The notes beneath the pieces are model-generated. The model was not told the DNA's origin. It saw nothing but the letters and a program-made list of their open reading frames with translations, and made no database searches. Made by a program: the position numbers and the translations under genes. A DNA stretch of 64,000 bases, taken from NCBI RefSeq assembly GCF_040436345.1, contig NC_133230.1:17246197-17310196 (forward strand), given 5' to 3'. This DNA comes from Pagrus major. Lineage: Eukaryota; Chordata; Actinopteri; Spariformes; Sparidae. Of the stretch, positions 45,632 through 59,455 are shown piece by piece; the stretch's first letter is position 1; every line of letters begins with the position of its first letter.

Positions 45632-46671
45632 CAGGACACTGAGAAACAGGATGATCTCTGAAGATGTTTTCCCTTGGATGCCTCTGACGTGAGCCTGCTT
45701 GGCATGGTCTGTCGTGCCTCACTGCAGTCTGGAAATACATGTCAGTGATACTACTCTGAGGCAGAAACATGAATTAAGTCTACTGCGGTTAAATAACTGT
45801 CCAAATACAGGCAAATACTGAATGAGTTGTTTAGGAAAAGGCAAACATTCATGACAAATATATACCACATCAGAACTATAAAGTCCATTTTGATCCGATT
45901 TATTCAGGATTCAATGTGAATCACCCATGATGAAGAGGTTTTGACTGCATTAGGGTTTATAAATAGGCAGTGACGATTCACTCCTAATCCACCCACTAAT
46001 ATTGCAGTGCTGAGTTATTTATAGCCCTGATCCTGTTGGAAGGCTTCTTTGTGAGTGTGTCTGTGTCACAGTGGTGGAATCAACAACAGATCTGCGTTTC
46101 TGCAGTCGCTCCTGGAGGCGACCAACACGCAGTACTAAACTTAGCTCACACAAATATTAATTAAAGATTGTTGAACAGACAAACTGTTCTGGTCAGGGCT
46201 ATTTTTGTGTCCGTTGCAGTTGCTTTTCTTTTCCAGGGATTTAGAGCATTAATGGATACGGAAGATTGATGCTTTTATGACCATATCTAGAGCCATTTAA
46301 ATGCCGGACATGACTCGAAGCAAAAAGGAGGCTCCTCCATCTCCACAGAGCTCACTGGCCTGCTTTATAATTCATAGTAGTCTGACTTTGTCCCTGCTTA
46401 ACCTTAGGATTATCTGCTGTCTCTATTGAAAAAGCCATCGGGCCGATAAGGATAATTACATTGCCTTGTTGATCCTATTAGTCCACATGTAATTGGATAG
46501 ACGTGGCACAAATCTAGGTCTGACACAGTCTTGACGTGAGAGAGCCATTTTTCTACTACCTTTAACTTTCACAGTGCTCTTGAGCAGGACTAGGGACATT
46601 AAGATTCCCTAAAGAAGGGCTGCCCAAAGTGGGCAATATGGCACGTCAATTTTTTCTTCAAATGTGTTTAA

Positions 46672-46745
46672 AGGTCCAGTATGTAGGATTCAGTGGCATC
46701 TAGCTTTGAGGTTGCATATTGAAACCAACTGAATACCCCTCATCT
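46672..46745. repeat. Fragment of the AAGGTCCAGT MITE family
   Basis: AAGGTCCAGTATGTAGGATT then CAGTGGCATCTAGC and GAGGTTGCA match the ends of the intact copy at 25545-25842. The matching right terminal repeat is not obvious, so this copy is truncated or diverged. Confidence 0.6.
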
Positions 46746-47507
46746 AGCAGCTAAAAAAAACCCCATTCACTCTGCGGATATAGAGTGCCACAGGAATGAG
46801 TCCTGAAACCTGGAAATAAGTAGCATTTTTGCACTTCCTGTTCCCTTGTCTTGAAGTCAACAGGTTTTTTGAATGGATTTACGGTTAAATGCCTAAAAAA
46901 GGATATAAAATATGCCAACAGACGGAGTTTAGCTGTGTACAGTATAGTGTAGAAGCTTAGTGGTGGTGACGTTGAAGTCATATGACGTCGATGTAGTTCA
47001 TTTTTAACCTTTAATGTTAATGTATGGTTTTAATTTGGAGTCGATGAAGGCTGGCTGCACTTAAGCACACACATAATGTGGATCCCAATAAATAAACTAT
47101 GACCCATAAACCTCAAGTTCTCATTAGTGTTTAAGGGATCCTATACATCCACTCTACTACCCTAGTCTTTTAGGGCCAAATTTGATGACAGGAAAACGGG
47201 CGCGCTAGTGAAGTATAGGATGATGTCTATGTGCATCATCCATCTCCTTTCCACCCACGGTCAAACCTATCAGAGCAAATCTGAAGTTATATTCAGACGC
47301 AGATGATAATTTGGGAAGACAAAAAAGGAACCAGGAGTATAATTGCACCCTTAATTGGCCCATGATTCATCGTCCCCAGACAGCTATTTTAGTTTATCCT
47401 CGCCTTTTGTCTGTCTCTTGATTCCACGGGATGTCAGCATCACACCCCCTCACTCTATCCTCTTGGGAGAGCGGAGATATAGGATATAGAAATAAACTTC
47501 TCCCTTC

Positions 47508-47533
47508 ACACACACACACACACACACACACAA
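47508..47533. repeat. CA dinucleotide microsatellite
   Basis: Uninterrupted ACACAC run of about 26 bases following CTCCCTTCAC. Confidence 0.9.
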
Positions 47534-47999
47534 AGGAGTGACATCATTCTGTCAGCGGGAGAAAATAGCATGCTTTCCATTGACATCACTCCACATCCCG
47601 TTGCTAGGAGACAGGGGAGTCAACATTAGTTACTATGGCGACTGCTCTTCACCTTCAAAGCTCCTGACCTTTTTGGTTGACTATGGTAGACCGGAATATG
47701 TGTATGTGTGTGTGCAAAAACAGACAAGGCAAACTGAGGCCCTGGTGTTGTGCAACATGAGCATTTAAGGTCCTGTTGACTCATTCACTGCAGTGTGGTG
47801 ATGATGGGTTATAGTAAATTCTGGATTCAAGGACTGCAGAGACAGTTGTTCTGCAGCAACTAAAAATGTCAGAGGAGCATGACGAATGCACAAAAGAAAA
47901 CCTACTGTTACAACTCCTACGTGATGCAATATCGTCACAACATGTCAGCGCCGTCTTACATTTTAATCTGATGTTATAATCAGTGTTTCTGCAGCTTTT

Positions 48000-48565
48000 T
48001 AAAGGATACGTTCACCAAAATAGTCAACATTTCTGTACCCTCAAAGCAAGCTTGTCTTAAAACATGGGCTTCTGGTGACTTACACTCGACAAGCTGCATG
48101 GAGCCATTTGTTAAATTCAAGCACTTTCAAGGTACCTTCACCAAAAGTTTCCAGATTTTATCATCACTTCGAAATTACTATAAGTAAAGTGTATATATTA
48201 GAGGTTGCTTGCACATTCTCAGAGGAAATGATTGTCCTCATGATGCCGGGTTTCCACCAGACAAGAGAAAAACATCCCCTTATCATTATTGGCCCTCCAT
48301 GTCAGTCAACCAATCAGGTTTCCTCCGAGCCTGGTGTGAGATGCCAGGAGACAACAAAGTACGACTACAGGATTGTTTCATTTAAAATATTTAAAGATTT
48401 TTGGTTTACATGAGTGAAGTGAGTGAATTGTGTAGTTGTATGCTGAAAATAAGTGTTTTTCAAGGAGTATATTAAAATTCAAACATATTCCTAACCTTGA
48501 AAACATTGGGGTTAAAAGTAAGCATTTTCAAAATTTTCAAGACTTTGTATGAACCCTGTATTACA
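48000..48565. repeat. Relic dispersed repeats
   Basis: TTTAAAGGATACGTTCACCA (about 47998-48017) is an end phrase of a fish MITE. TCAAGCACTTTCAAGGTACC at 48117 and TTTTCAAGACTTTGTATGAA near 48532 look like two ends of another dispersed element. No coding capacity; boundaries are approximate. Confidence 0.4.
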
Positions 48566-50497
48566 TAATTTCTTTAATAAATCCAGTGACTTTACAAGTA
48601 ATATCAGCAGTTAGTCCCCAAGATTCAAGAGAACAATGACTGGAAACGTGAATGAGTTGATAGAGTATATTTATTTAGATATATATTTCCTCCTTTAAGA
48701 GCCTGACTCGGACAGTGTCCACTGCATTTACCTGAGGACAGTGACGTTAAAGAGGTCCAGCATCAAAAAGTGATTGTAAAATGGGCAACAAAAAACAGCA
48801 CAGGTGACAGAGTATAACATGGAGATTCTAGCTGGTTCAGGTTTTGAGGAAACTGATATTGTACCATGTTTGGTAAATTACTACATGCTGATGATAAAAC
48901 TGGTTACTCAGCTAGATCACAGTGACTGGAAACAGCCCCATTTACACTTTTAACTACAGGAGCTTCAGATTCATATAAACAAATAAAGAGGTCTCAGTCA
49001 AGTTTCTAAAGTGTGGTTGAAGACATCTGTCGAACAAAACAGGGCTGAAGTCAGCTAGATCGTACATTGCACAGTGTTACATTAACTGCTATAGACTGTC
49101 TGACACAAATGTTTCCTGACTCACAGAATTCACAGGGTTTGAATGGTTTTGAGTGGCAAGCTTAGTCAGTGGCTAAAAGTGTGGCTGAAGCGCCACTCCA
49201 ATCTTGTTTCAATTTCTGTCCTTTTTTGGCACAATTGGAGTCGCTTTCTCAGCTGTCATTTGCTAATTGAGTTTAGCAGGCGCATCAATGCCAGTCCTCT
49301 AGAGAGGGACACAGGCAGAGGTGGGCATTACAGGGCTTTTTTGGATTAGGTTGAGTTCAGGGCCAGTTTTCCACTCCAAGTCTGGTCCTCTGTGCCACCC
49401 AGCACATCGAGGGGTAATGTTGTCCCAACAGGACATTCTTCCACCCCAGCACCACCCACATCCTGCCTCTACAAGGCATCCCTTCACTCCCAGAAAGGGC
49501 ACAAAGCTCATCTGCTTCGACACTTATCAACACTTAAGATCTTTGATCTCGATGAGTCGATGACCACAAGTGTTACCTCAGCGTGGCTGTGGTAATACCC
49601 TTTCCTGACAAAGACAGACTACATTCTGTTTGGTTGTTTTTTAAAATCACATCTGTTTTTCACACCTTTGGCTTTTATGGAAACAAGCTGAATAACATAT
49701 TTTATGTTTACAGACCTATACAGTAATAAACATTGTCACAGAAGTTATCTCTACGGACTAACTGGGAAAGGTTCATTCCCCAATTTGTATAAAAGGGTAA
49801 TTATACCCAATAAAAGGTAAACAATGGTACACATATATACCTGTATATTCCTTAATAATTCTCTGTGAATTACATCAATCCTTTTCTTTCCTTGCTAGAC
49901 TAGAGACTTCTAATGGAACTGATTAATTTAACTAGTCCCATCAGTCTAATCCAGCTAACTACAGTGCTGATTTGAATATTGGTTAGAGTCAAGTCATCAT
50001 ATGTACAGCTGGTCTGTACTATGGCTCTGCTCCATAACTTATGACACCGATATAAAACAAGGGCAACACATACCAGTTTCAAAGACATGGCAACTGCGTA
50101 ACAAACACTAAACAGCATTGGTTCATGACACAATGAGGTTCTTAACAAACAACAAAAATAAGCCCTAATAACATAAATGGCTAAAATGTATGGACAGCAG
50201 GCTAAATAACAGTGATTATACAGGTAGAGACATACAAGTGAGACATTATGTGTGCTGAATTCCTTGAATCCAACACAGATAAATGTACATAACATTCCTC
50301 TTTTTCTTCTTCAACAGAAAGATAAGCTCTTTCTACTGAAGCCATGCATACCGTCAGGAGGTTAACTCATTACTCCCTTTCTAAGGCATCAAGCACCGGG
50401 TTCCTCAAAAGGACCCTCTAGCCCTCCTCAGGACAACTGAGTCCTCAGTGTCCTTGCTGAACACATGTCATTGTCCAGTCAACCCTGTCCTCCATCC

Positions 50498-53400
50498 TCA
50501 CTGCATCTTCCCATCCAGCACCTTACTCTTCTCACCCACGTCAGCAGCCATGGACTTCCAGTATCGATGGCAAGACAACTCCAGCAGCTCCAGCCCTCCA
50601 ATAAACTTCTGCTGGGCCACAAACACTCCAACCACGACCAGGAAGTAGAGCCTGAATGGAGCCCACAGCCACAGGCCGGTGAAGCACAGAGCAATGAAGC
50701 TGGTCCAGTAGAGCAGTGAGGCTGCTTTGATGAGAGCCACTCGCAGCTCCGTCTTACAAGGTGGCACGCGAGCGACACCTTCCCTATCAAAGCCCCGGGG
50801 CTGGGCTGAGTAGAAGTCCCGCAGACGGATCTCCTTCTCAGCCCAGCGCTCTCGACACCAGGACTCCAGGTCGGAGGAAGAGGCAGGAAGTGAAGCCACT
50901 GGATAGCGGTGGACGTGGAAGTGGATCTCACGAGGGAAAAGGCCAAGGATGAGGTGGCGTTCTGTCTGAGGGATGTTTTTGGGGTATGCCACTGTAATAT
51001 CATGGACGGCATCCAGGTTGTCTCCTAGGAAAAGGAACATACTTTTAAACAAATTACCAAAGGACAAAAACGTGCTAATTTAATAGTCTAATATAACGAG
51101 AACAAGACGTTAAACTGGACTATTTACTTTCTGTAAACTATGTAGTTTCAGACATGACGGCATGATACTGCAGGGAGATTTAATATGATCCCTTTTCCAC
51201 ATCCGGACTTGTTATTGGAACTGTGTTATACACCCTACAAAACCCCTGCTCCAAGCTCTATTACACATGTGCCTCTAATTATCCAGGATCTTAAAGTTTC
51301 ATCCCCTCCCTGCCATCAAAACTACCACAAGCTTCACACCATCATCACTGATCTGCAGTGTCCTTATAACGCACAGACAGAGCTGAATTAAATATCAAGT
51401 GGACAGGATGACACCTGCCAGCGCCTGCTCCTGTACAGCTCGGCTCCACCATGGTAAAAATAGAGCTGAGAGGGGCACAGTGGACTTGGACAAAGAACAA
51501 CATGCACAGCATGTCAGTCAGCGGTGCAGAGAGAGGGAGAGGAGAATTAGCTAAGTCTGATGACATCACATTGATTCACAACACCTGCTTGGAGAGTTAG
51601 TGCCATGCTCAGCATCCAGGGTGGGTGGGGGATGCGACAACAGGGCCAGAGGTGGTATTTAAGAACCCTGGAGGGCTGCCAGAATTAGCTCATAGGGAAA
51701 CATGAGAATCCCAGGGGTGTTGTAATGGCTGGCAGGAGGATGAAGCAAAGGTCTGCGACTCTGATAAATAACAGGTATCATCCCTCCTCTACAGACAGCC
51801 TCAGTGGATTAGCTACAATCATCATGATAGCATGTCATTTCCCCCTGGTTCTGCTGATAAAATATTTCCATCATGATGACAGACTTTGAGTCCTACTTAT
51901 TGTCTTTGCGGTCAAACAAACACACACAGCACATGTCTGCAAACTAAGATTAACATTTGACGATGTAGACGTGTTTTCAGAAAAACGGCTGAAGTGGATC
52001 ACAACACTACCTTTTCGTAGTCTGTCCACAATGAAGGTGAATCCAGTGGTGCGGGGATGCAGCACATACTCAAATTTTGGCAGGCTGTTCTGGACGGCAA
52101 ACACATCACTCCTTGCTCTGGTATTTTCTGCAGGAGACACAGGCACATGATAAACTTCTGGCATCTACAATCACCGCATAACGTCGGGTTAACTTGTAAA
52201 TTACATTACATACGCGTATGTTGCATGTGGTAACCATTTTGATTTGGGAGTAATCAGGGATGCGTATATACATTTTTAGTTGCAGGTAAGGAGAGAGACC
52301 AATGTACGTTTAATTATTCTAAAGGCACAACTGAAAACAAGATAAGACTGATCGTGTTATTTTAACGGTGAGGGCTGCAATTAATGATTATTTTTATCTT
52401 CAGTTAACCAGTTGACTGTTACTTTCTCGATTGTTTTGGTGTCAGAAAATAGTGCAAAATGTGTTTCCCAAAGACTAAATATAAATAATATATATTAATA
52501 TAGAAAAAAAATGTAGACTTTTTACTCAACAGCTACTGATCTGAAGAGTAGCTTTACCATCTAATTTATGTTGTGAAAAGAAAATATCGCTAAATGTACA
52601 TAAACTGTGCAAGAACTGTCATTGCATATAATATCCTCGTATCCTCCTTCAGAAAAAGTAAAACTTCATTGACAAGAGATACAATTGGAAAAAGATTTCT
52701 GTATACCATTACAAAAATAGAAGTTATACAATAACAATATTGGTCACGACATATGACCACACTCATGAAATACATCCAGTGACAAATGCTTAGACATTTA
52801 TAAAAACCACAGGGACGTAAACACAGGAAAGATGACTGTTTATTAAGCAAACATTCCTCAGGAACTTGTTGCGGGAACGTGTAAACTATACCATGACTCA
52901 TTAGTCATATTATGCAACGAGTAACTGAGGCTGGCTTGTAGGACAAAGAGACTATAGACAGACCTTTGTTGATCAGGCCTCTGCTGTAATTCTTATACAA
53001 TCTTTCATTCAATTCACACAGGCTCTGTAAGCTTCAAAAGGGGTCATGGAAAATTGTAGAGGGGCTTAAGCGCACCCTGAACCTGATCCTGTGAATGGAG
53101 GTCTGTATGTCAACTCTAGAAGAGGTATTAGGAGAGTAAAGTACAGGACAACTTCAGCACACACCATATACATCCCCTTGTTTTTGTGCCAAATTAAGCC
53201 TGGAGGTTTAAGAGGCTTAAACGCAGACGTATGTTCACATCCAGGGGCACAAAACACAACACCAAAAGTGTAACAATCTTTAAAGCTCTAAATCTGCTAA
53301 CTAATTATGACGCAACTTTACTGGGCCTCCCATGACATCATGGTATGCAAAGAGAGGTTAAGCTTCCCCCAGTAAAGTTACTCGGGACTTTGATTGGCTT

Positions 53401-54606
53401 AATGGTGATCTGAGGGCTTTAGACACTGGTGTCGCTGTTGCTTGGATTGAAACATCAGAGCATTCTTGTAGAAATGGCTGTGTAGAGTGTGCGTCAAGGG
53501 ATCTGGCTATGCCTTATCACTTGGAAATTGTGTTTGTATAACAGTGTCAGTGAGAAAGTGTAAGACAGGTGCCACACTGAGCTGTGGAGACTGGTTGGTG
53601 GGTAACAAATTCTGAGATTAACAAATGATACGTAGGCAATTTGTCCCATGAATGGATGGAGATGTTGCATTATTTACTTCTCACCAGTGAGGTCTGTGCC
53701 CTCTGGGAACAGGAGCAGCTGCAGTGGCTCTCTGATGTCACAGAAGTAGTCCAGCATGTTCTCCATGTGCCTCTTGTCCTCCACCCAACGACGCTGAATG
53801 AAGACGAAGCAGGCCACCTGCATTGCCCAGCCTTGAAATAACATACAATATCATGTTTACTCATGCTCAACTAATTTTTAAGGTTTTATTCAGACCAACT
53901 CGGGTATTGTAGCAACTAGCCCAGGAGGACACAACTAGGAAAGTATCATCATTTGGTCTGCAAACTCCACCTGGACAGTGGCCGGTTTCCAACTGCCAGC
54001 TTGAGAGCAACAACTCTTCTAGAGAGGCTTTCTCCTTCTGCAGCAAGTTTGCAGAGTATTTCTCTTTCCCTACCGGTGCAGTCTCCTGGCAGCACAATAT
54101 TGTTCGAGGCACCAAGCAACATAATAGCAACTCAGAGCAAATTGGCAGACCTCTGAATCTTTGTGCATGTCTCTTTTTTCGCCGATATGACAGCATCTGT
54201 TTCACTCCCAACAATGACAAAAAGTGTCATGTCAACCGGTGCTTTTAAGAAAAGGTTTACAAGTAGGCAATATCGGTAGTGAACAACACTACTGTTGACC
54301 AGCCAGTCTGATCACTGGCTTATATGACTGGCAGCTGCAGCATGAGAACAGGTTGCGTTTCTCAGAAAGTTGATTCTATTTAAATTTTTGGCTGCAGGCA
54401 CTGCCACAGCATACACGCAATACTGGTCTGAACACTTTTCTAGAGCCTATGTTTCCAAGAAAAAGCATCAGACATTGGGCCTTTTTCCATCAGAGTACCA
54501 ATGCTCTGCCTCTGGAAATGTAAACTATTTTACCTCTTTTAAAAGTAAGCTGCTTTGCAATTATGTAATGCTTTGTAAAATATATATTATATTATGGTAT
54601 GCAGAG

Positions 54607-54640
<34 letters not shown>

Positions 54641-55495
54641 ACAGGAAAGGAAAATGCATCCACTGTATACCCACCAAAGCCGGGCACAGCCTTTAGGCCA
54701 GCCTTGAGGCAGATCTTCTCCAGACGAAGATAGCTGTACCTGAGCAGACAACACCACAGGAACATCCAGTCCAGACGTGTACGGTGGTTCATGATTATCA
54801 CACTCCGTTCCCCCGGAATGAAGCCATCACCTGTTATCACCACCTTCACCCCGAATACCAGCTCCAGCAAGGACTACAGAGGGGAGAGACGCCGGGATGC
54901 AGGGAGGATGAAGAAGTGACAGAGGGAAGAATGGAAAGAGGCAGCGAGAGACAGAGCAAAATGGAGAGGTGGATGATCAAGGGGAGACAAGAATGATCAT
55001 TTAAAAAGGATGTAGAGGGAGAGAGGAGGGACTGGGAAGAGAAAAGGTGGAAAGATAAATTTAAGAGAGAGGCAAGAGTGAGAGGAAAATAAATTAATAA
55101 TGCTGTCAATCCATGTGGTCACTGTAAACAAGATTTGCATAATTTTTCTCATGGGTAATCCGAGTAAATTAAGTTTACTTCTGACAAAAATAAAATCTTA
55201 TTTAATAGGGAGACATAAAATAGGCTGAGATGACGCAGGTTTTCGTGACTGCGTCAAACACAGCTAACCTAAGACCATCTGGCACGCTCAGAAGTAGGCT
55301 AAGTAAATGCTAAGCTGGTGTACACACCACAGGCAGGGTGAGCCAGGTAGCCACAATTCGATCGGTGATCCAGCGGTACCACGCGGGAGACAGCAGCATG
55401 AGGGGAAGGACTGGACCCAGCATGAAGACACTTCCAAAGAAACTACCCAAAAATAGGGTGACAACAAAGTACAGGCCCCGCACCGAGACAGCCAT
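50498..55495 (-). CDS. lclat1: LCLAT1, lysocardiolipin/lysophosphatidylinositol acyltransferase 1
   Basis: ER/mitochondria-associated membrane acyltransferase of the PlsC/AGPAT family (ALCAT1, AGPAT8) that re-acylates lysocardiolipin and lysophosphatidylinositol/glycerol. Five coding exons: 55328-55495, 54675-54873, 53685-53831, 52011-52127 and 50498-51024, total 1158 nt, 385 aa plus TGA, all junctions in phase 1 except the first (phase 0). An N-terminal membrane segment (YFVVTLFLGSFFGSVFML) precedes the catalytic NHRTRLDWMFLW (H86 x4 D91). The glycerol-phosphate-binding block is FPEGTDLT (about 164-171). Further matches are KFEYVLHPRTTGFTFIVDRL and NLDAVHDITVAYP. C-terminal hydrophobic segments (LLYWTSFIALCFTGLWL; LYFLVVVGVFVA) end in GGLELLELSCHRYWKS. 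An acceptor (GTCCACAG) abuts the ATG directly, so the 5' UTR lies in upstream exons. Confidence 0.96.
51025..54674. other. LCLAT1 introns between coding exons 2 and 5
   Basis: The non-exonic parts of this span are 51025-52010, 52128-53684 and 53832-54674. They hold a TG microsatellite (54610-54637) and, at about 52370-52470, a fragment beginning AGGGCTGCAATTAATGATTA of the repeat family at 59162. Apart from these and the LCLAT1 exons I see no other coding exon. Confidence 0.5.
54610..54637. repeat. TG dinucleotide microsatellite
   Basis: Uninterrupted GT run of about 28 bases, directly inside the intron edge downstream (minus strand) of LCLAT1 coding exon 2. Confidence 0.9.
54880..55095. repeat. 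Purine-rich (GA) tract in LCLAT1 intron
   Basis: About 210 bases dominated by G and A on the plus strand (imperfect GAGAG, GGAAG, AGGG units), hence a pyrimidine-rich stretch on the transcribed minus-strand mRNA immediately upstream of the exon 2 acceptor at 54874-54875. It may act as an extended polypyrimidine tract. Confidence 0.55.
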
Positions 55496-57109
55496 CTGTG
55501 GACAGATGAACAACACAGATTAGATTAGATTAGGTGGAATATAAATCATACATAAATAAATAAAGTGGTCTTGGAGCAGTCAAAGCGTGAGTTGTACTAT
55601 GAAAGGGTATAAAATATGATGATGTTTATGGAATTTATTCCTGACTTGGATTTCCACTATGGAAACGAGCTGAAGTGGAGCGTCTCAGTAACATGAAACA
55701 AACAGGATTATCGACAGTCTCATCAATAGCAAAGACTGCTGTTCTGTTGTTCCTCTGACATATTTTCCCACAAACAGTGGAAAATCCAGGGCAGACATTC
55801 CTAGTGTGGAATGTAAATAGGGGAACCTTTCTGACTGTAGCTAACAAATTGTGGGTGCATGGTCACTAAATCAAGTGTGGCTGTGGCTACAAAAGTATTT
55901 CACTGAATTTAAAGTCTGTACAGAGGCATTAACATTTTATGATGTTCTTAAAATAAAGAAATTGGTAGTAAAATGAGTAAAATGCCCCAGCTACATCCAC
56001 TAAAGCTGAAGCTATGATAGTTACCTTTGAGTTCCATCACCCCTGATATTAGGAGTGAAACTACATTACATGATAAGACTAATGAAGTGTTAATATTTAA
56101 CCATATAATCCTTTGATTAAGAAAGACATGAATGAATTCACTACAACCTTGGTTTGATAATTAGCCTTAGTTTTATGATTCATTACAAGCCTCTATCATT
56201 TACAGTGATGGAAGTATTACAAGGCAATTTTGAAAAGAGCTGATGACGCAGTGACTTTGAAATGAAAGCACACACGTATAAACATCACACATATTAATGA
56301 TCTGGATACGTGGAAATGGAAATTATTTTAAGTGGACGGAATGCTGGTTAAGGATGTCCGTAACATAGCAGAAATACCACACAGTCATTAAATGCCTGAG
56401 TGAAGGGACCTGAGCCTGCAATCCTTCTGAAATTCAAAACCAAGTAACGGGACCTTCAATTGTCCATGACATATCTGATAAGTTTAAAGGGCTCATCCGG
56501 ACATGCCAATGGGAATCCCTTCTCATTTCAATGACATCAGCGGTGACCACTTCAGCTTTCAGTGGTAAGGTTACACCTGTGGAACATTTCCCTTTATAAA
56601 ATCCCCACATATGGTACACCCACACAGGTGTTTTTCACTTCCTAGATTGATACCCAAAGATATAAAGACAGCACATGCACAGATCTCCAGGACAGAATTG
56701 GCAAAGTTCAATTTCACCAGTGTAGTCTGGCTATGTCAACATGCAAACCTTTTGGTCAACAGGAGTTGAGCATGCGATTAAAACGTCAATTGGTAATTAA
56801 CTTCCTATGGTCCCATATACATATCTTCCTCACAATATGACAATGACTAAAATAAGGTGAAATGGTAAATTTCATACCAGTTTTCATTTATTTTGCCTGA
56901 TTAGACGTCTTCTCAGAACTGTGTGCTCGACTGGAAACTCCCTCCATCATGTTCATTTTGTGGCACCTTATTAGGACTTTGGTGACCTCATGCAAGTCCT
57001 AGTATGGCTCCAACAAACCTGAGAATAGGTCACTAGAATGATGTAATACACCTGTTGCGTGCAAAGGTCTAGGGCTGCTGTTTTGTCCACAACCCGAAGA
57101 TGTTCAGCT

Positions 57110-57235
57110 TACTGTCACGGATGGCTAAAAATACCAGAAAATATTGACATTTCAGAAGCTGGAATCAGAAAATCTTGAAACCAACTAATCGATTATTAAA
57201 ATAGATGGCAATTAATTTAATAGTTGACAACTTCC
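57110..57235. repeat. Truncated copy of the miniature element seen at 59162
   Basis: ATTTCAGAAGCTGGAATCAG, ACTAATCGATTATTAAAATA and GATGGCAATTAATTTAATAG are the inner and terminal phrases of this family. Non-coding and truncated at the left. Confidence 0.6.
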
Positions 57236-59161
57236 CAATTGTTTAAAAAAAATATTCAAATAGCTACCAAGCTATAAATATAAATATATATAGTTCAACT
57301 TAAGTGCCCAAATAGATACATTTATTTCCATGTAGTCAAACCAAAACTTTACATTCTAGTGCAAGTGGATGAAAAACATTCTCTACATAGCATCCAAGAG
57401 AACCACATCATTTAAATGTCAAATGTTTATGTGCTGCATCTTTACATGCTGAGACACATGATATACTGTATTTTACACTTTGAAAAACAGTTCAAATATA
57501 TATTTATTTAAGTTGCATCTGGATCTAGTTTGTGTGACTAGATAAGAAGGAGCTCACTGCTGAGAAACAACATGCATGTTCAGAAAACCTCAAAATGCAA
57601 GGTTTTTAAATATCAAGATTCACTGATCTTAAGCTTAGCCCTGGAGGAAGTAAATTACAAGCAGGTCCCACGAGAAAAAGGTTACAAGGGGAAGTACGGT
57701 GAGTCTTGATTTGATTGCACCCTGACGCAGGGCGTCTGAGCTGATGCTACACGGAGAATTTCATCAAGCACGTGTTTTCCACTCCTGTATGAACTGCGGT
57801 TCTCACCTTTCCACCTCAATTACTGTTGTGATTGCACAAGCCTTCAGTTCACACACTACCTGCCCCAACACTCCCATCATCCCCCACCTCGTTGACACCC
57901 TCTGTGGCACCGTGACACAGCAAAAGTCTCACGGCAGCGGCCAAAGTGGCTGAAGGTGCACTTAAAAGAAGCAAAGTGTGTTTGCGTGCATGATTATGCT
58001 GGCAATAAGGGTTTAAGGGTTACTGGTTATAACGACGGAAAATGTGAGGCATGAGAGAGGTGAGAAAAACAGGCTTGCTCAGCACAATTGCCACAATTAG
58101 GCTGCGTCCCCACGAAAACAAAAACACACCCTTGGGTGGCTGCTGGAACAATCAGACGCGCCTATTCATACATACAGCAAAAAAGGCACCTGGAGCCAGA
58201 GATGTGATAAGTGAATGGAATTATGGACATTAAAGTGTTAAATAAACATGTTGTTCTTCCGCTTGGCGTGCACGCCTGGGACAGAACACTGTTTATATAA
58301 GGCATCCACGGAAACACTTTTGTTCCCATACTTCAAAGCAGGAACCACTTGTGAGTCTGATGTAGCCCCGTCCATTTGGGTTGGTTCAACATTTATTTAA
58401 TCACCATAGTAATGATTATGAAAGCACTTCCCCAAACACGCCACCACACGCAATGCACAGCATACTCCTCATAGTCTGAGTCTGAATTCTCTGGCAATTG
58501 TTTTGCATTCCTGACTTTAAGACAAGACCAGACATCCCAACAGAGCAAAGCAGAGTGAGGAGGTCAAGCATGTCTGGGCTAAACAAAGAGCTTAAGTGGT
58601 GTGTATGTGTGTTAAGAGACAGACAGAGTGGGAGAGACAGGAGGAGGAAGAATGAAATACATAATGCTGTAAAATTAATTGCAGATACATTTTAAGTGCG
58701 GCTCTGTTTTACAACCTGGCCTCTCACTTGGAGAGAATAAACCTCCTCCTCCTCACTCTCTAATTCGCTAATGATAACCAAAAACATAGTCACCATCACA
58801 ATTTAGTTTAATTTGATTTGATTTCATGACCTTGCGAACTTAGACACAATATTTGTGAAACAAGTCCTTCGCTACTTACAAAGCTTCACCGAAATTTTGG
58901 AGGCGAAATAGCAGAAAATTAAATATTAGAGGCATGGAAAAACAACTGATGACTGTTTAATGGCTTGACAACTACATAATTAATGAATCTGCAACAAGCA
59001 GTAGGGAGTAGAGCATTAATACTGTACCTGACCCAACCAGAATGGGCTGGTACCTGACAGGCCGGGCCAGACTGGAACAAAACTATTCCCTTACAATGTT
59101 CTTAGGGGTCCAACCATGTTCAAGCAGCACCACAGGTAGGTAATAGGGGTCACATGTGTTG

Positions 59162-59455
59162 TAAGGCTGCCACTAAAAAAAATTATTATTATTGATTCAT
59201 CTCCTGATTATTCAAACAACCACTGATGTTGCCCTCATGCCCACATCTTCAAATTGCTGCTTTTGTCCAACCAACAGTCCAAAACCCAAAGACTCTTCAT
59301 CTGATACCATGACAGGACAAAGGAATGCAAAATGTTCGGCATTTCTGATTGAAAAATGACTGAAATTATTAACCGATTATCAAAATAGTTGGCAATTAAT
59401 TTCACTTCAATCAACTAACGGAATAATTGAAGAATCGTTGCAGGTCTCATGTGTT
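59162..59455. mobile_element. MITE-like dispersed element (GGCTGCCACTAA / TCGTTGCAGG ends)
   Basis: Begins GGCTGCCACTAAAAAAAATT ATTATTATTGATTCATC and ends ATAATTGAAGAATCGTTGCA GGTC, giving short AT-rich inverted ends. The body contains TTTTGTCCAACCAACAGTCC, AAAACCCAAAGACTCTTCAT and TATCAAAATAGTTGGCAATT. This family is abundant in fish genomes; three other fragments are in the window. Confidence 0.65.

Larger units (their letters stand above)
45361..50497. other. Intergenic DNA between YPEL5 and LCLAT1 (convergent ends)
   Basis: No coding gene is recognised; in particular nothing resembles LBH, which sits here in human. Contents: a CTCF-like motif (45618-45631), a fragment of the MITE family of 25545-25842 starting near 46672, a CA microsatellite (47508-47533), and a repeat-like stretch (about 48000-48565). 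The LCLAT1 3' UTR presumably occupies the right-hand part, but I could not place its end. Confidence 0.55.

Noticed and set aside
45361-50497. Possible LBH gene between YPEL5 and LCLAT1
   Set aside because: Looked for on both strands because of human synteny; no exon-like stretch resembling it is present.
50479-51012. A 177-codon minus-strand frame overlapping the last LCLAT1 exon
   Set aside because: It is an alternative frame of the LCLAT1 exon 50498-51024, whose own frame carries the conserved protein.
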